In this document: piece after piece, positions 46,509 to 55,460 of the stretch | How positions within the stretch are numbered: the first letter of the stretch is position 1 | How the letters are laid out: the number at the start of each line of letters is the position of its first letter | Source: Planctopirus ephydatiae | GTDB lineage: Bacteria; Planctomycetota; Planctomycetia; Planctomycetales; Planctomycetaceae | Length of the DNA: 64,000 nt | Assembly (NCBI RefSeq): GCF_007752345.1 | Contig: NZ_CP036299.1 | Span: 2,619,001 to 2,683,000 of the forward strand | Reading direction: 5' to 3' | Translations under genes and position numbers: made by a program | The notes under the pieces: generated by a model | What the model saw: the letters and a program-made list of their open reading frames with translations, nothing else | Databases searched by the model: none | Told to the model about the DNA's origin: nothing

Positions 46509-47936
46509 CTAACGAGTAACACGATTTAGTGAGTTGCCACGAGAGTCGAAGTGTTCGAGCGTAAGTTGCTCAGCGGCGGTGATTTGGAGGAAGCCACCCA
46601 ACGGAGTAGCGGAGGTGAAGGGTTGTTTGATGCGGGCTTCCGGATCGGAGCCATTCTTCGCGCCGGGAGCGACTCCCATGCGTGAGTTTTCGTCGTTCAA
46701 TGCCCCACATGCAAATTCCTCTATCCCAGAGGGATGAATGCTGTGATATTGCCAGTGGCGATCACCACAAACGAGTTTGAGATTGTCGATCTTGCTCTCC
46801 TTCAGCCAGGCGAAGAATGCGTCGGCTTCGTGTCGGAAGCCACTGATGTCAGCGTGATTGTCGATCTTCTTCTTATCATCCGGACCGACCATAGGCGTGG
46901 GTGAAATTATAATCTTCCATTTCGCGTCACTCGCTTTGAGCGTGGTCTTCAGCCATTCTCGTTGCTCCGTACCCCAGAGCGATTTCTCGGGCCCGTCCGC
47001 CATTCCGTTAGGTGAGCGATAGTCACGGCCCTCGGTAAGCCAGATTTGTAGGTGCTTACCGACTCGATGCGTGCGGTAGGTTCGTTTGTCAACGCCGGGA
47101 GCGGTGATCGGCAACTGCTCGCGAAAAATGTCGATGCCGGTTTTGGGCAGTGGTAATTCGTCGGACGTATTGTCTGACTCGTTGAATCGAAAATCATGAT
47201 CGTCCTTGGACCAATACGTTGGTACGCGCCGAAAGAACTCGATCAAACGAGGAAAGCGAAATTGCTCATGCCAGCAAAGTCTGAGTTGCGGTACCGTCTT
47301 CGCAACACGCAATGGGTGATCGTAATAGACGATGTCGCCGGTACCTATGAAGAAGTCGGGGTTCAGCTTCAGCATCGATTCAAACGAAGGGAATCCAAGC
47401 CGCTTGTCTTCCTCGGTTGCGGTCTCAGGGCCGCTTGCCCTGCCATTCTTACCAAGCATGAATTTATTGTAATTCATGCAACTTCCCACGATAAACCGCA
47501 CTGGTGTGTCGGCCCTCTCTGCAGGCAAGGTTTTGAATGAGCAAACGGGGCCGGGCTTAACGCTTTTCTCTGAGCGACCAAAGACCGTCCGATAGTAATG
47601 GGTGGTGTTCGGTTTGAGAGTGGTAAGTTCGGCACGGACAATGAAATCCTGGGCATCACTCGCTGCCTGAAAGGGCGTGCATTGAGCAACACCAAAGTCT
47701 GCTTCCGTACTCCATTCAAAGCAAACCACACCGTTGGCGCCAGGAAGGTCGCCGTTGGCATCGAGCTCAGTGGCGCTTGTCAACCGCGTTTGCAGGAGGG
47801 CTGTGGACTGGGTGACCTCACCACAGATTGTGCCTTGTCCGAGACACAGTTGTTCGGAGGTAGACGCCGCCAGTTGAGAAGCAGGAATAGCACTCAGGGG
47901 CAGCATTTTCAGAATCGTTCGGCGGGGTAGTTTCAT
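46509..47936 (-). CDS. PhoD-like metallophosphatase (alkaline phosphatase D family)
   Basis: A 475-aa protein with a Tat-type leader (LPRRTILKMLPLSAIPASQLAAS). An N-terminal fibronectin-like PhoD domain (TTLKPNTTHYYRTVFG) is followed by the phosphoesterase core: RFIVGSCMNY, FIGTGDIVYYDHPL, YWSKDDHDFRFNES, and a late LVCGDRHWQYHS. These match the PhoD metal ligands. In an operon with a sulfatase; PhoD-like enzymes can hydrolyse phosphodiesters. A role in polysaccharide or lipid phosphate removal is inference. Confidence 0.88.
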   Translation of the reverse strand: MKLPRRTILKMLPLSAIPASQLAASTSEQLCLGQGTICGEVTQSTALLQTRLTSATELDANGDLPGANGVVCFEWSTEADFGVAQCTPFQAASDAQDFIVRAELTTLKPNTTHYYRTVFGRSEKSVKPGPVCSFKTLPAERADTPVRFIVGSCMNYNKFMLGKNGRASGPETATEEDKRLGFPSFESMLKLNPDFFIGTGDIVYYDHPLRVAKTVPQLRLCWHEQFRFPRLIEFFRRVPTYWSKDDHDFRFNESDNTSDELPLPKTGIDIFREQLPITAPGVDKRTYRTHRVGKHLQIWLTEGRDYRSPNGMADGPEKSLWGTEQREWLKTTLKASDAKWKIIISPTPMVGPDDKKKIDNHADISGFRHEADAFFAWLKESKIDNLKLVCGDRHWQYHSIHPSGIEEFACGALNDENSRMGVAPGAKNGSDPEARIKQPFTSATPLGGFLQITAAEQLTLEHFDSRGNSLNRVTR

Positions 47937-47946
47937 GTTGGTTGGG

Positions 47947-50481
47947 CTATCGGTTTCGGAAAAGCTCGCTGGTCACAACCATCTCGATGAGTGATCGCAA
48001 GCCGTATTCATGTTTTGGAAGTTCGGAGACGATCTTTTCTACGATAGGCTCTTCGAGTGCACCCATGCGGCGTCCACAAGCGTAAGTGAGCAATCTATCG
48101 GTTAACATCCGAGCGAACATGTCCTGACGCTGGACCAGAATCTTTTTTAACCCGACAACATCGGAGAATGTTTCTCCACTCGGTAGTTCGCCACTCGCGT
48201 CGACCTTGGTATTCTCGATGCGATCTCTCCAACCACCGATAGGGTCGAAATTCTCTAATGCAAAACCGAGCGGATCAATCTTCTGATGGCACACCATACA
48301 ACTCGCGGACTCACGATGCTTACTCAATAATTCTCGCATCGATTTCGCTCCGCGGACATCTGGGTCAATCGCAGGCACATCATCCGGAGGCGGAGGAGGC
48401 GGCGTACCTAGGATGTTCTCTAACAAGTAGACTCCGCGAACGACCGGTGAGGTTTCAATACCGTTGGCAGTTATCGTGAGAACCGATCCCATCCCCAGTA
48501 GTCCGCCTCGCTTGGAGTCGGTAAACGTGACTTTGCGAAACTCATGAGCTTTCGCCGGATCGCCGAGTTCACCGAGACCATAGTGAGTCGCTAGAGGCTG
48601 GTTGACAAAGCTATAATCGCTATCGAGAAAATGAATGATACTCGCATCGCGTTCGATCAAGTCTCGCATGAAGAGCTGAGTCTCTCGCTTGAAAGCTTGC
48701 TCAAGTCCTTTATAAAAATACTCTTCAAACTCCCTTCGATCTGGAGGCATACCGCCAAGATTGCGAAGGTTGAGCCAACTATCGAGAAAGCTGACTACAA
48801 ACGTATCCGAACGAGGACTTGCGAGCATGCGTCGCGTTTGAGCAAGAAGCACTTCCGGCTTCCTAAGTTGTTGGTCACTTGCCAGCCGTATTAGTTCCTC
48901 ATCCGGCATCGATGACCAAAGGAAGTATGAGAGTCGCGTCGCAAGGGCGTAGTCGTCAAGCTTTGGAGGCTTTGACGGGGCCGTGTTATCTGGCAAGACA
49001 CTTTGCGAATGATAAAGAAAAGCGGGTGAACAAAGGATACTCTTGACGGCATCTTTGAATGCTTCTTGCGGCGAATGGCCTGCTCTCACTCGCTGTAAAG
49101 CAACTTCCATGTGCCTTTCAAGCTCGTCTTGAGTGATTGGACGTCGATAAGCCCGGCTCGCGAAGGCTTTCAGAACTTCTCGAACCTTCTTTGGATCACG
49201 TGATGCTTCAGCCAAAGCGATCTGTTGCGGAACGGCAACAGTTCCGTCTGTTAGCGGTCCTCGGATCGTTACTTCATGGATTCGGATATGAGGTACCTTT
49301 CCATCGACGATCGCGACACGGTGGGCCTCTGTGATTGGAAGCCGACCACTATCATTCTTAGTCATCTTCCATTTGTCCTTGTGATACTCAGCGATCTTCT
49401 GCCAAGAGCTTCGAGCATCTCGTGGTCCATTAGGGAAAACGAAACGAGGCGTATGGCCGACATCCAGCCATACCTTCATCGTGTACCATTCCGGCTCTCC
49501 ATCCCCCAAGGCCAGCTCAGCCAACATCGGTTGAAGCGGTTGAGGTTGTTCAAGCGGACCGGCTTTGTAATCCCCAGGGACGACACCAAGGCGGTATGGT
49601 TCGCGATGATCGATCCCAAAAATCGCCGGGTCGTAAGGATTCTCTCGATGCATAGCATGGGCAAGAACCCTAATTTCGTAGAGGCCATCGACTGGGACAC
49701 CTTCCTTGAAACCATCAATAAAGGCATAGCCGCCCACGTGCTTCTCCGTGTCCATGCACTCATAGATGTTTAAGTAGCGGTTGTCGTACTCCCGTTGCGG
49801 ATTCGATTGTTTGCGTTTCGATTGAAAGTTGCCATTGAAATGCCATTCGTTTTCGGGAGTTAGTTCCTGAAGAGCAAAGACCTTCTCGACGATCACGTCG
49901 GCCGCATCGAGATATTGATCGAGCAAGTAACCCGAAGTCTGAAGAACATCGCCGAGGTTCTCCATGTTTTCTTCGGTTTGATCCCGCGGGAATTGAGTGG
50001 TCGGATCGAAGGCAGCCATATTCAACCCGAACAAGTCGCCGATCGTGTTGATGTATTCGCGGCGGTTTAGGCGTCGAAGAACCGTACTGCCCCCAGTGCT
50101 TGCGAGTTTTTCGCGGCCTTCGGTGAGAGCTTGTGTTGCTTGTTCAATAAATGCCTTCAACTCTTCGGTCGACGGTTGTTTGGATTTCTTCGGTGGCATA
50201 TCACCAAGATTTAGCTGGTCAAGAATATCCTTAAGCTCAATCAACGTGTCGACCTTAGCAGCAGGAAGTTCCAGCTTATCAAAGCGTCGGTCCCCTTTCT
50301 GTTTCGCCGCCCCATGACAATCGATGCAATATGTCTTTAGGAAGTGTTGAACTTCCAACGGACCAGCGAGAAGTGCCCGAGAAAAAAAGGCAGCTAAGGG
50401 CAAACAAAGAAAAACAACAAGCTTTCTTACTTTGGTTGAGTTGCTAGGCACAGTGATATTAACCAGTTCTGTTAGTGACAT
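47947..50481 (-). CDS. Planctomycete cytochrome protein with DUF1587/1592/1588/1585 domains
   Basis: An 844-aa exported protein. The N-terminal cytochrome motif Cys52-Ile-Asp-Cys55-His56 (YCIDCHGAAKQKGD) is followed by RRLNRREYINTIGDLFGLN (DUF1587-like), the ATRLSYFLWSSMPDEELI block (DUF1592), and near the C-terminus RGVYLLENILGTPPPPPP with ASCMVCHQKIDPLGFALENFDPIGGWR (DUF1588/1585). The CMVCH is a second CxxCH. It precedes PhoD by 10 bp. Partner DUF1552 gene lies just upstream (50556). The pair is ubiquitous in Planctomycetes and has no settled biochemistry. Confidence 0.92.
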   Translation of the reverse strand: MSLTELVNITVPSNSTKVRKLVVFLCLPLAAFFSRALLAGPLEVQHFLKTYCIDCHGAAKQKGDRRFDKLELPAAKVDTLIELKDILDQLNLGDMPPKKSKQPSTEELKAFIEQATQALTEGREKLASTGGSTVLRRLNRREYINTIGDLFGLNMAAFDPTTQFPRDQTEENMENLGDVLQTSGYLLDQYLDAADVIVEKVFALQELTPENEWHFNGNFQSKRKQSNPQREYDNRYLNIYECMDTEKHVGGYAFIDGFKEGVPVDGLYEIRVLAHAMHRENPYDPAIFGIDHREPYRLGVVPGDYKAGPLEQPQPLQPMLAELALGDGEPEWYTMKVWLDVGHTPRFVFPNGPRDARSSWQKIAEYHKDKWKMTKNDSGRLPITEAHRVAIVDGKVPHIRIHEVTIRGPLTDGTVAVPQQIALAEASRDPKKVREVLKAFASRAYRRPITQDELERHMEVALQRVRAGHSPQEAFKDAVKSILCSPAFLYHSQSVLPDNTAPSKPPKLDDYALATRLSYFLWSSMPDEELIRLASDQQLRKPEVLLAQTRRMLASPRSDTFVVSFLDSWLNLRNLGGMPPDRREFEEYFYKGLEQAFKRETQLFMRDLIERDASIIHFLDSDYSFVNQPLATHYGLGELGDPAKAHEFRKVTFTDSKRGGLLGMGSVLTITANGIETSPVVRGVYLLENILGTPPPPPPDDVPAIDPDVRGAKSMRELLSKHRESASCMVCHQKIDPLGFALENFDPIGGWRDRIENTKVDASGELPSGETFSDVVGLKKILVQRQDMFARMLTDRLLTYACGRRMGALEEPIVEKIVSELPKHEYGLRSLIEMVVTSELFRNR

Positions 50482-50555
50482 TCTTTCGAGTGCTCATTCC
50501 CAATCTCATCTTTGCCACTGATTGGATTGAATGCGTTTGATAAAACACTTGACAG

Positions 50556-51872
50556 CTATGCAAGCCCGGTGAGGGTGCTGGAGCTGGTTCCAAATTTGTC
50601 GACTTCGACACCGAAGCGTTGTAGCATCGACAAATAAAGATTACATAAAGGCTGGCGATCTAAGCCTTTCGTTGGGTAGACTTTGTGCTCGCCGTGTTTA
50701 AATCCGCCACCGGCCAGGACGAGCGGTAGATTGCTATTCGTGTGTGAGTTTGCGTTGCCCATACCACTGCCGAAGAGGACCATCGAATGGTCTAGCAACG
50801 TGCCCGAACCATCTTCGGTCGATTTCAACTTGCTTAGGAACCTCGCAAACTGTTCAGTCTGATAACGTTCCATTTTGATGAGAGCTTTGATCGCCTCTTC
50901 ACGCATACCGTGATGTGACAAAGCGTGGTAGCCGGACTTGAGATCAAAAGCGTTGGCTTCGAAGTCTCCGCCAATCTCAAGGGTTGCGATGCGCGTCGAA
51001 TCAGTTTGCAAGGCGAGGGCAATCAAGTCATACATCACCGGCAAATCGGAGACAAAGTCGCTGTTTTTCGGTTCTTCGATCTTGGGATTGGGTTTGGGGA
51101 CGTACGCCCATTTCCGCCGTAATTCGATCTGTTTTTCGACGTCGCGTACCGAAGTGAAATACTCGTCGAGTTTTTCCTTGTCGCGCTGGCCAAGGTGACG
51201 TTCAAGCGATTTCGCATCTCCCTGCACGGCGTCGAGAATGGAATCCTTTAGGTCAAGTCGATCGATCGAAGCCGCAACGTCGGCTGCTCCTTCGGAGACG
51301 AACAGTTTGCGAAATAGCTCACGAGGCGTACTGATTGGAGGAACACGTGAGCCACTTCGAGTCCATGACATGAGGCAGCCACCGTGAATGCCGCTCTCCG
51401 AGCCTAGCGCAAGCGTCGGAAACCGAGTAGAACCGCCCAGGGTCTCGGCCGCTCGTTGATCGATTGTGATGTTTCCCTCGGGCATTCCTTTGGCATCGGC
51501 CGTGCGAACGCCGCTCAGGTAAGAGCTCATCGCAAAGTGCCCCCCTTTCACACCGTGGTCGAGCCCCGAGAAAATCGTTAAGTCTTTTCGATGAGGTTGG
51601 ATCGCTTCGACCGACTCGGGGAAGCGGTACTCCGAACCGGACTCCTTTGGGAAAAAAGCATCCGGATAAAAGCCGAGCAAGTTACCAATACATACCATCC
51701 GCATCGGACGCTCTTCACCTGCCGGCTTACCCGGCAACGTTCCGACGGCCGAGTCTTGAGCAAAGACTCGACCACCCAAAGATTCCATTGCGGGTAAAGC
51801 AAGACTGACACCGCTTGCTCGCAGGAAGTGACGACGGCTTAAAGAAGAAGGAGAAAGCTTTAAAGATGACAT
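50556..51872 (-). CDS. DUF1552 domain-containing exported protein
   Basis: A 438-aa protein with a Tat-like leader (LSRRHFLRASGVSLALPAMES). The DUF1552 pattern includes RMVCIGNLLGFYPDAFFP, FSGLDHGVKGGHFAMSS, QFARFLSKLKSTEDGSGTLLDHSMVLFGSGMGN and GGGFKHGEHKVYP. The fold is alkaline-phosphatase-like. It is the usual partner of DUF1592 cytochromes, which follow 75 bp downstream here. Function unknown. Confidence 0.92.
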   Translation of the reverse strand: MSSLKLSPSSLSRRHFLRASGVSLALPAMESLGGRVFAQDSAVGTLPGKPAGEERPMRMVCIGNLLGFYPDAFFPKESGSEYRFPESVEAIQPHRKDLTIFSGLDHGVKGGHFAMSSYLSGVRTADAKGMPEGNITIDQRAAETLGGSTRFPTLALGSESGIHGGCLMSWTRSGSRVPPISTPRELFRKLFVSEGAADVAASIDRLDLKDSILDAVQGDAKSLERHLGQRDKEKLDEYFTSVRDVEKQIELRRKWAYVPKPNPKIEEPKNSDFVSDLPVMYDLIALALQTDSTRIATLEIGGDFEANAFDLKSGYHALSHHGMREEAIKALIKMERYQTEQFARFLSKLKSTEDGSGTLLDHSMVLFGSGMGNANSHTNSNLPLVLAGGGFKHGEHKVYPTKGLDRQPLCNLYLSMLQRFGVEVDKFGTSSSTLTGLA

Positions 51873-52013
51873 CGTTTTTTCTCTAGTTATTGATGGTGTG
51901 TTGTGAGTAAAGGAGGGAAAGGCTTTCAGTCTGTCATGGTCTTTCGCGTTCCGATTCGTCTTAAAGCCTCACCTGCGAACGATTTCATCCTTGGGGAGCA
52001 AAAGCGACAATCC

Positions 52014-52949
52014 TCAAGGCTGTATTCCCTGCGGTGTGAGCAAAGTTACTTGGACATCATCAAGGTAGTGGACAAACGCATTCTCAGACGCGTTCTCTGG
52101 TGGCACGGCTCCTAAAATGAAGACCAGCGTTTTCGATCCGCGTGGAAGCGGCATTTTCAACGAGAATCGTTGCCAGTTCGACTCGCCTGGGACGCTGTCA
52201 AATCGCTGTGACATCGAAACCACGTCGTCGTTCTCTGTTTTCGACCAAAAATCTCTGGTTGCTTTCGAAGGTGGCTCAGAGAGTGCCACTGCGCGAATTA
52301 GATATCGCGAGCAGAGTTCGCTTTTGCTCGAGTAGAACGAGGCGGTCACCTTGACTTCTGTATCTATGGATATGGCGTCTGTTGGCAAAGAGCCAAGATC
52401 AAGCACATGATAAACTCGTGACGCATGATTCTTCACTTTCTTCTCGCGCGGGATCGGCTCAAGCCGTAGCATCTGCTTTCCTTCCAAGGGTCGCACGCCG
52501 TTTTCCGTACCGACCACCACGGCAGAATCAACTCCCCACTGCCCTGATCTACGCGGCATGCCGTCGTCGATTTCCTGCTTTGTATCTTCAAATCCATGAT
52601 CAAAAACTTCCAGCGGAATTCTCTTGACGGCTTTTACGCGCTGGGCAACAAATCCGAAGACCAACGAAGTACAGAACAAGCCAATCATGATTCCGGCAGC
52701 CGCGGCCGAGAGAGGACGCCACGAAAGCCAAGGACTTCGACCCGATGGCTTGTTTGTTTCAATGGGAAAGGTGATCGCTTTCGAAACGGCGATCAAAGCC
52801 ACGTCGATATTTGCGTATTGTACATAAGCTTTGCGGAAGCCAACGTCCTCGCGCAGACTGTCCTCGAGTTCCGCAAGTTCTTCCGCCGTCGCTTGGCCGT
52901 CTCTGCACCGGCGAATGAGTTCAAATCGAGGGTCGCTGGTTTTCATCAT
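52014..52949 (-). CDS. Membrane-anchored anti-sigma-like protein
   Basis: A 311-aa protein. The N-terminal ~60 residues resemble planctomycete anti-sigma N-domains (FELIRRCRDGQATAEELAELEDSL). A single transmembrane helix follows (SAAAAGIMIGLFCTSLVFGFVA, about residues 82-103), then a C-terminal beta-rich ectodomain of about 200 residues. Its ATG overlaps the sigma gene stop by 4 bp (ATGA), so it is translationally coupled to it. The ectodomain is not a recognised FecR domain. Signal sensed unknown. Confidence 0.78.
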   Translation of the reverse strand: MMKTSDPRFELIRRCRDGQATAEELAELEDSLREDVGFRKAYVQYANIDVALIAVSKAITFPIETNKPSGRSPWLSWRPLSAAAAGIMIGLFCTSLVFGFVAQRVKAVKRIPLEVFDHGFEDTKQEIDDGMPRRSGQWGVDSAVVVGTENGVRPLEGKQMLRLEPIPREKKVKNHASRVYHVLDLGSLPTDAISIDTEVKVTASFYSSKSELCSRYLIRAVALSEPPSKATRDFWSKTENDDVVSMSQRFDSVPGESNWQRFSLKMPLPRGSKTLVFILGAVPPENASENAFVHYLDDVQVTLLTPQGIQP

Positions 52950-53476
52950 CTTCCTTCCAATGCAAGCACCCGTTGCGTGCAGTCAATAAGCGTGAGACGG
53001 ATTCGGTGCAGCGTTTTGTAGACAGCCATCGCTGTCCGCCCTAGCTCTTCGGCTAGCTGGTCAATCTTAACTCCAGGTGAGTACGCCGCCTGAACGAGTT
53101 GACGTTGGCTGTCGGAAAGTTTCTGCATGCAGTTATCGAGGGCCCGTCGCTGTTCCTCAAGCTCGTCGGATTGATCCAGCACCGCCTGAGCGAGCAACTC
53201 ATAAACATCCTCGCCAAAACTATGCCGATCCCGAGCACGGTCACGCCGGAACGCAAGCACCTCCATCCGAGCCACGCCAAACGCCCATCGACAGAACGCT
53301 TGACTATCCATTCCCGCATCAAACTTTCGCCAAAGAACCACGGCCACTTCCTGCATAACCTCTCGCTCTTCGTCATGCGAGAACAGCAAAGATCGCACGA
53401 AGACTCGCAAAGATTCTTCGTGCTCCATAAAGAGTCTTAGAAAATGGTCGTGTTGATTGTGATCGGGCTCGGTCAT
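52946..53476 (-). CDS. ECF-type RNA polymerase sigma factor (planctomycete family)
   Basis: About 176 aa from the Met at 53476 (MTEPDHNQHDHFLRLFMEHEESLRVFVRSLL), the usual start of this family; a GGAG lies upstream. The frame runs on to 53596, but that extension overlies a sulfatase fragment on the other strand. Region 2 is visible at DEEREVMQEVAVVLWRKFD and FCRWAFGVARMEVLAFRRDRARD; region 4 at LSDSQRQLVQAAYSPG with KIDQLAEELGRTAMAVYKTLHRIRL. It heads the leftward gene run and probably controls it (inference). Confidence 0.9.
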   Translation of the reverse strand: MTEPDHNQHDHFLRLFMEHEESLRVFVRSLLFSHDEEREVMQEVAVVLWRKFDAGMDSQAFCRWAFGVARMEVLAFRRDRARDRHSFGEDVYELLAQAVLDQSDELEEQRRALDNCMQKLSDSQRQLVQAAYSPGVKIDQLAEELGRTAMAVYKTLHRIRLTLIDCTQRVLALEGR

Positions 53477-53597
53477 ACGTGAATGATGCTCCAGGAACTC
53501 GTCCGGTTTGCCGTCGAATTTTGAGAAATTCCGAAAATTGCGCACTTCTCGCTTGTCGCCGCTGAATCGCCAATCCGAAGAAGCCAAAAACGCCATC

Positions 53598-53807
53598 TCT
53601 CTGACGCTTGGGAAACGACCCGGTGAAAAACTTTATCATCTCCGCACCGATCCGGATCAGATCAACAATTTGGCATCGGACTCAGCCTACGCAGACAAAA
53701 AAGAGAAACTGGCTGCGACTCTATGGCAAATCCAGTATGATACGCAGGACCCGCGGCTTGTAGACGCATTCGATCGAACACCTTACGTTTTGAAGCAAAA
53801 ATCATAG
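53598..53807 (+). pseudogene. C-terminal remnant of a sulfatase gene
   Basis: The plus-strand frame reads GKRPGEKLYHLRTDPDQ followed by LASDSAYADKKEKLAA and DPRLVDAFDRTPY, a typical C-terminus of heparan-sulfamidase-like sulfatases (LYDLKTDPDQ pattern). No catalytic part or start precedes it; upstream bases belong to the 5' region of the divergent sigma gene. The rest of the parent gene has been lost or displaced. Confidence 0.75.
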
Positions 53808-53941
53808 TCGGACAACGCCACATTCACCCGTTTGGAAACCCGAACGCAAGTTTCGAAACTGCGGCAACAATACCAGCATGACTCGCAAGCGAATGAACCC
53901 TCTTTGTTTCATCAACCCCGCCCTCGCTCGCTGATTCCAAC

Positions 53942-55420
53942 ATGAAACCGATTCTCTCACTCCTCACCGCCCTACTGCTTGCGCCGCTGGCCGCGGTGCG
54001 CGCGGAGGACACAACGACGTTGCCGGCTAAACCCAACATACTATGGATCGTCATGGATGACGTGGGAGTGGAAATGCCCTGCTATGGCGAGAAGGCGATT
54101 CAAACACCGAACATCGACCGTCTGGTACACGAAGGCACGACGTTCACCCGCGCCTTCCTCACTTCTCCGGTTTGCTCCACGGCCCGCTCGGCGATGATCA
54201 CCGGCATGTATCAGACCACCATCGGTGCCAACAACCACGTGAGCGGAAGGGGCCCACACCGGATTGAACTGCCCGCTGGTGTGGAACCGGTGACCGCAGT
54301 CTTTCATCGGGCCGGCTACTACACGTCTAACGGCGATTATCCACTCAAAAGCAAAGGCATCGGCAAGACGGATTACAACTTCGAGTGGGATCACAAGATG
54401 TATGACGGCAATGACTGGGCGGGTCGCAAGTCGGGGCAGCCCTTCTTCGCGCAGATTCAACTCTGGGGCGGAAAGAACCGCAATGGCGATGGTGGCTGGT
54501 ATCGCAATGAGGCGCTCAAAGCCTTGGGCACACTGACCAAACCAGAGGAGGTCAGCTTGCCACCATACTATCCCCGCGACCCGGTGTTGCTGGAGGATTG
54601 GGCTCAATACCTAGACTGCATCCGGCTTTGCGACAAGCAGGTCGGCGAGATTCTCAAACGTTTGGAAACGGAGGGGATTCTTGATCAGACCCTGATTATT
54701 TTGATGGGCGATAACGGCATCAGTCACGCGCGAGGCAAGCAGTTCCTGTATGATGAGGGGGTTCGGACGCCGTTCATCGTGCGCGGACCGGGCATCGCGC
54801 GCGGGGCAGTCCGGACCGACCTCATCGAACACATTGACATGGCGGCCACTTCGCTGGCTTGGGCGGACCTGCCAGTGCCAGCCTGGACGCAGGGGTGCGA
54901 TGTTTTCTCTCCTGATTACCAAAAGCGAGCCGCTGTTTTTGCCGCGCGCGATCGCTGTGGCGAGACCGTCGATCGGATCCGCAGTGTACGAACGGAACAG
55001 TTCAAATACATTTGTAATTTTTATCCCAAGCGGCCTTTGCTTCAGCCCAGCAATTACAAGGACACCAAACCCATCATCGTCTGTCTCCGGGAATTGCATG
55101 CTGCGGGAAAGCTCAATGAATTGCAGGAAAAGTTGCTCTTTGCGCCGTCGCGGCCGTCCGAAGAACTCTACGATGTGGAAAAGGATCCGTTTGAAACTGT
55201 CAACCTTGCGGGCGAGCCCCAATATGCAGCCATCCTTGGAGAACTCCGCGTCCGGTTGAACCAATGGTCGCTCGACACCAAGGATCCCGCCCCGGAGTCC
55301 GCCGAAACATACGATCTCGAAATGCGATCCCAGGTCTCGCGAACGAAAGATCCGGCAGAAAAAACCAACGTATTGCGGAACATCGACTTGATGAAGCAAT
55401 GGGCCAAGGAAGGCAAATAG
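53942..55420 (+). CDS. Sulfatase (sulfamidase-like) with a variant active-site motif
   Basis: A 492-aa exported sulfatase; signal peptide MKPILSLLTALLLAPLAAVRA. PNILWIVMDDVGVEMPCYG starts the metal site. The formylglycine region reads Cys78-Ser-Thr-Ala-Arg82 (PVCSTARSAMITGMYQT), lacking the usual Pro at position 3. This variant also occurs in heparan N-sulfatase-like proteins. LIILMGDNGISHARGK is the second metal block. C-terminal SEELYDVEKDPFETVNLA. First of three rightward sulfatases; GC-rich. Confidence 0.92.
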   Translation: MKPILSLLTALLLAPLAAVRAEDTTTLPAKPNILWIVMDDVGVEMPCYGEKAIQTPNIDRLVHEGTTFTRAFLTSPVCSTARSAMITGMYQTTIGANNHVSGRGPHRIELPAGVEPVTAVFHRAGYYTSNGDYPLKSKGIGKTDYNFEWDHKMYDGNDWAGRKSGQPFFAQIQLWGGKNRNGDGGWYRNEALKALGTLTKPEEVSLPPYYPRDPVLLEDWAQYLDCIRLCDKQVGEILKRLETEGILDQTLIILMGDNGISHARGKQFLYDEGVRTPFIVRGPGIARGAVRTDLIEHIDMAATSLAWADLPVPAWTQGCDVFSPDYQKRAAVFAARDRCGETVDRIRSVRTEQFKYICNFYPKRPLLQPSNYKDTKPIIVCLRELHAAGKLNELQEKLLFAPSRPSEELYDVEKDPFETVNLAGEPQYAAILGELRVRLNQWSLDTKDPAPESAETYDLEMRSQVSRTKDPAEKTNVLRNIDLMKQWAKEGK

Positions 55421-55460
55421 CAGCCGCAAGCATTCATATTTAGCTCAACAAGCAACCTCC

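Noticed and set aside
54611-55429. A 272-codon minus-strand frame
   Set aside because: Antisense to a sulfatase; the same holds for the 245-codon frame at 55620-56357.
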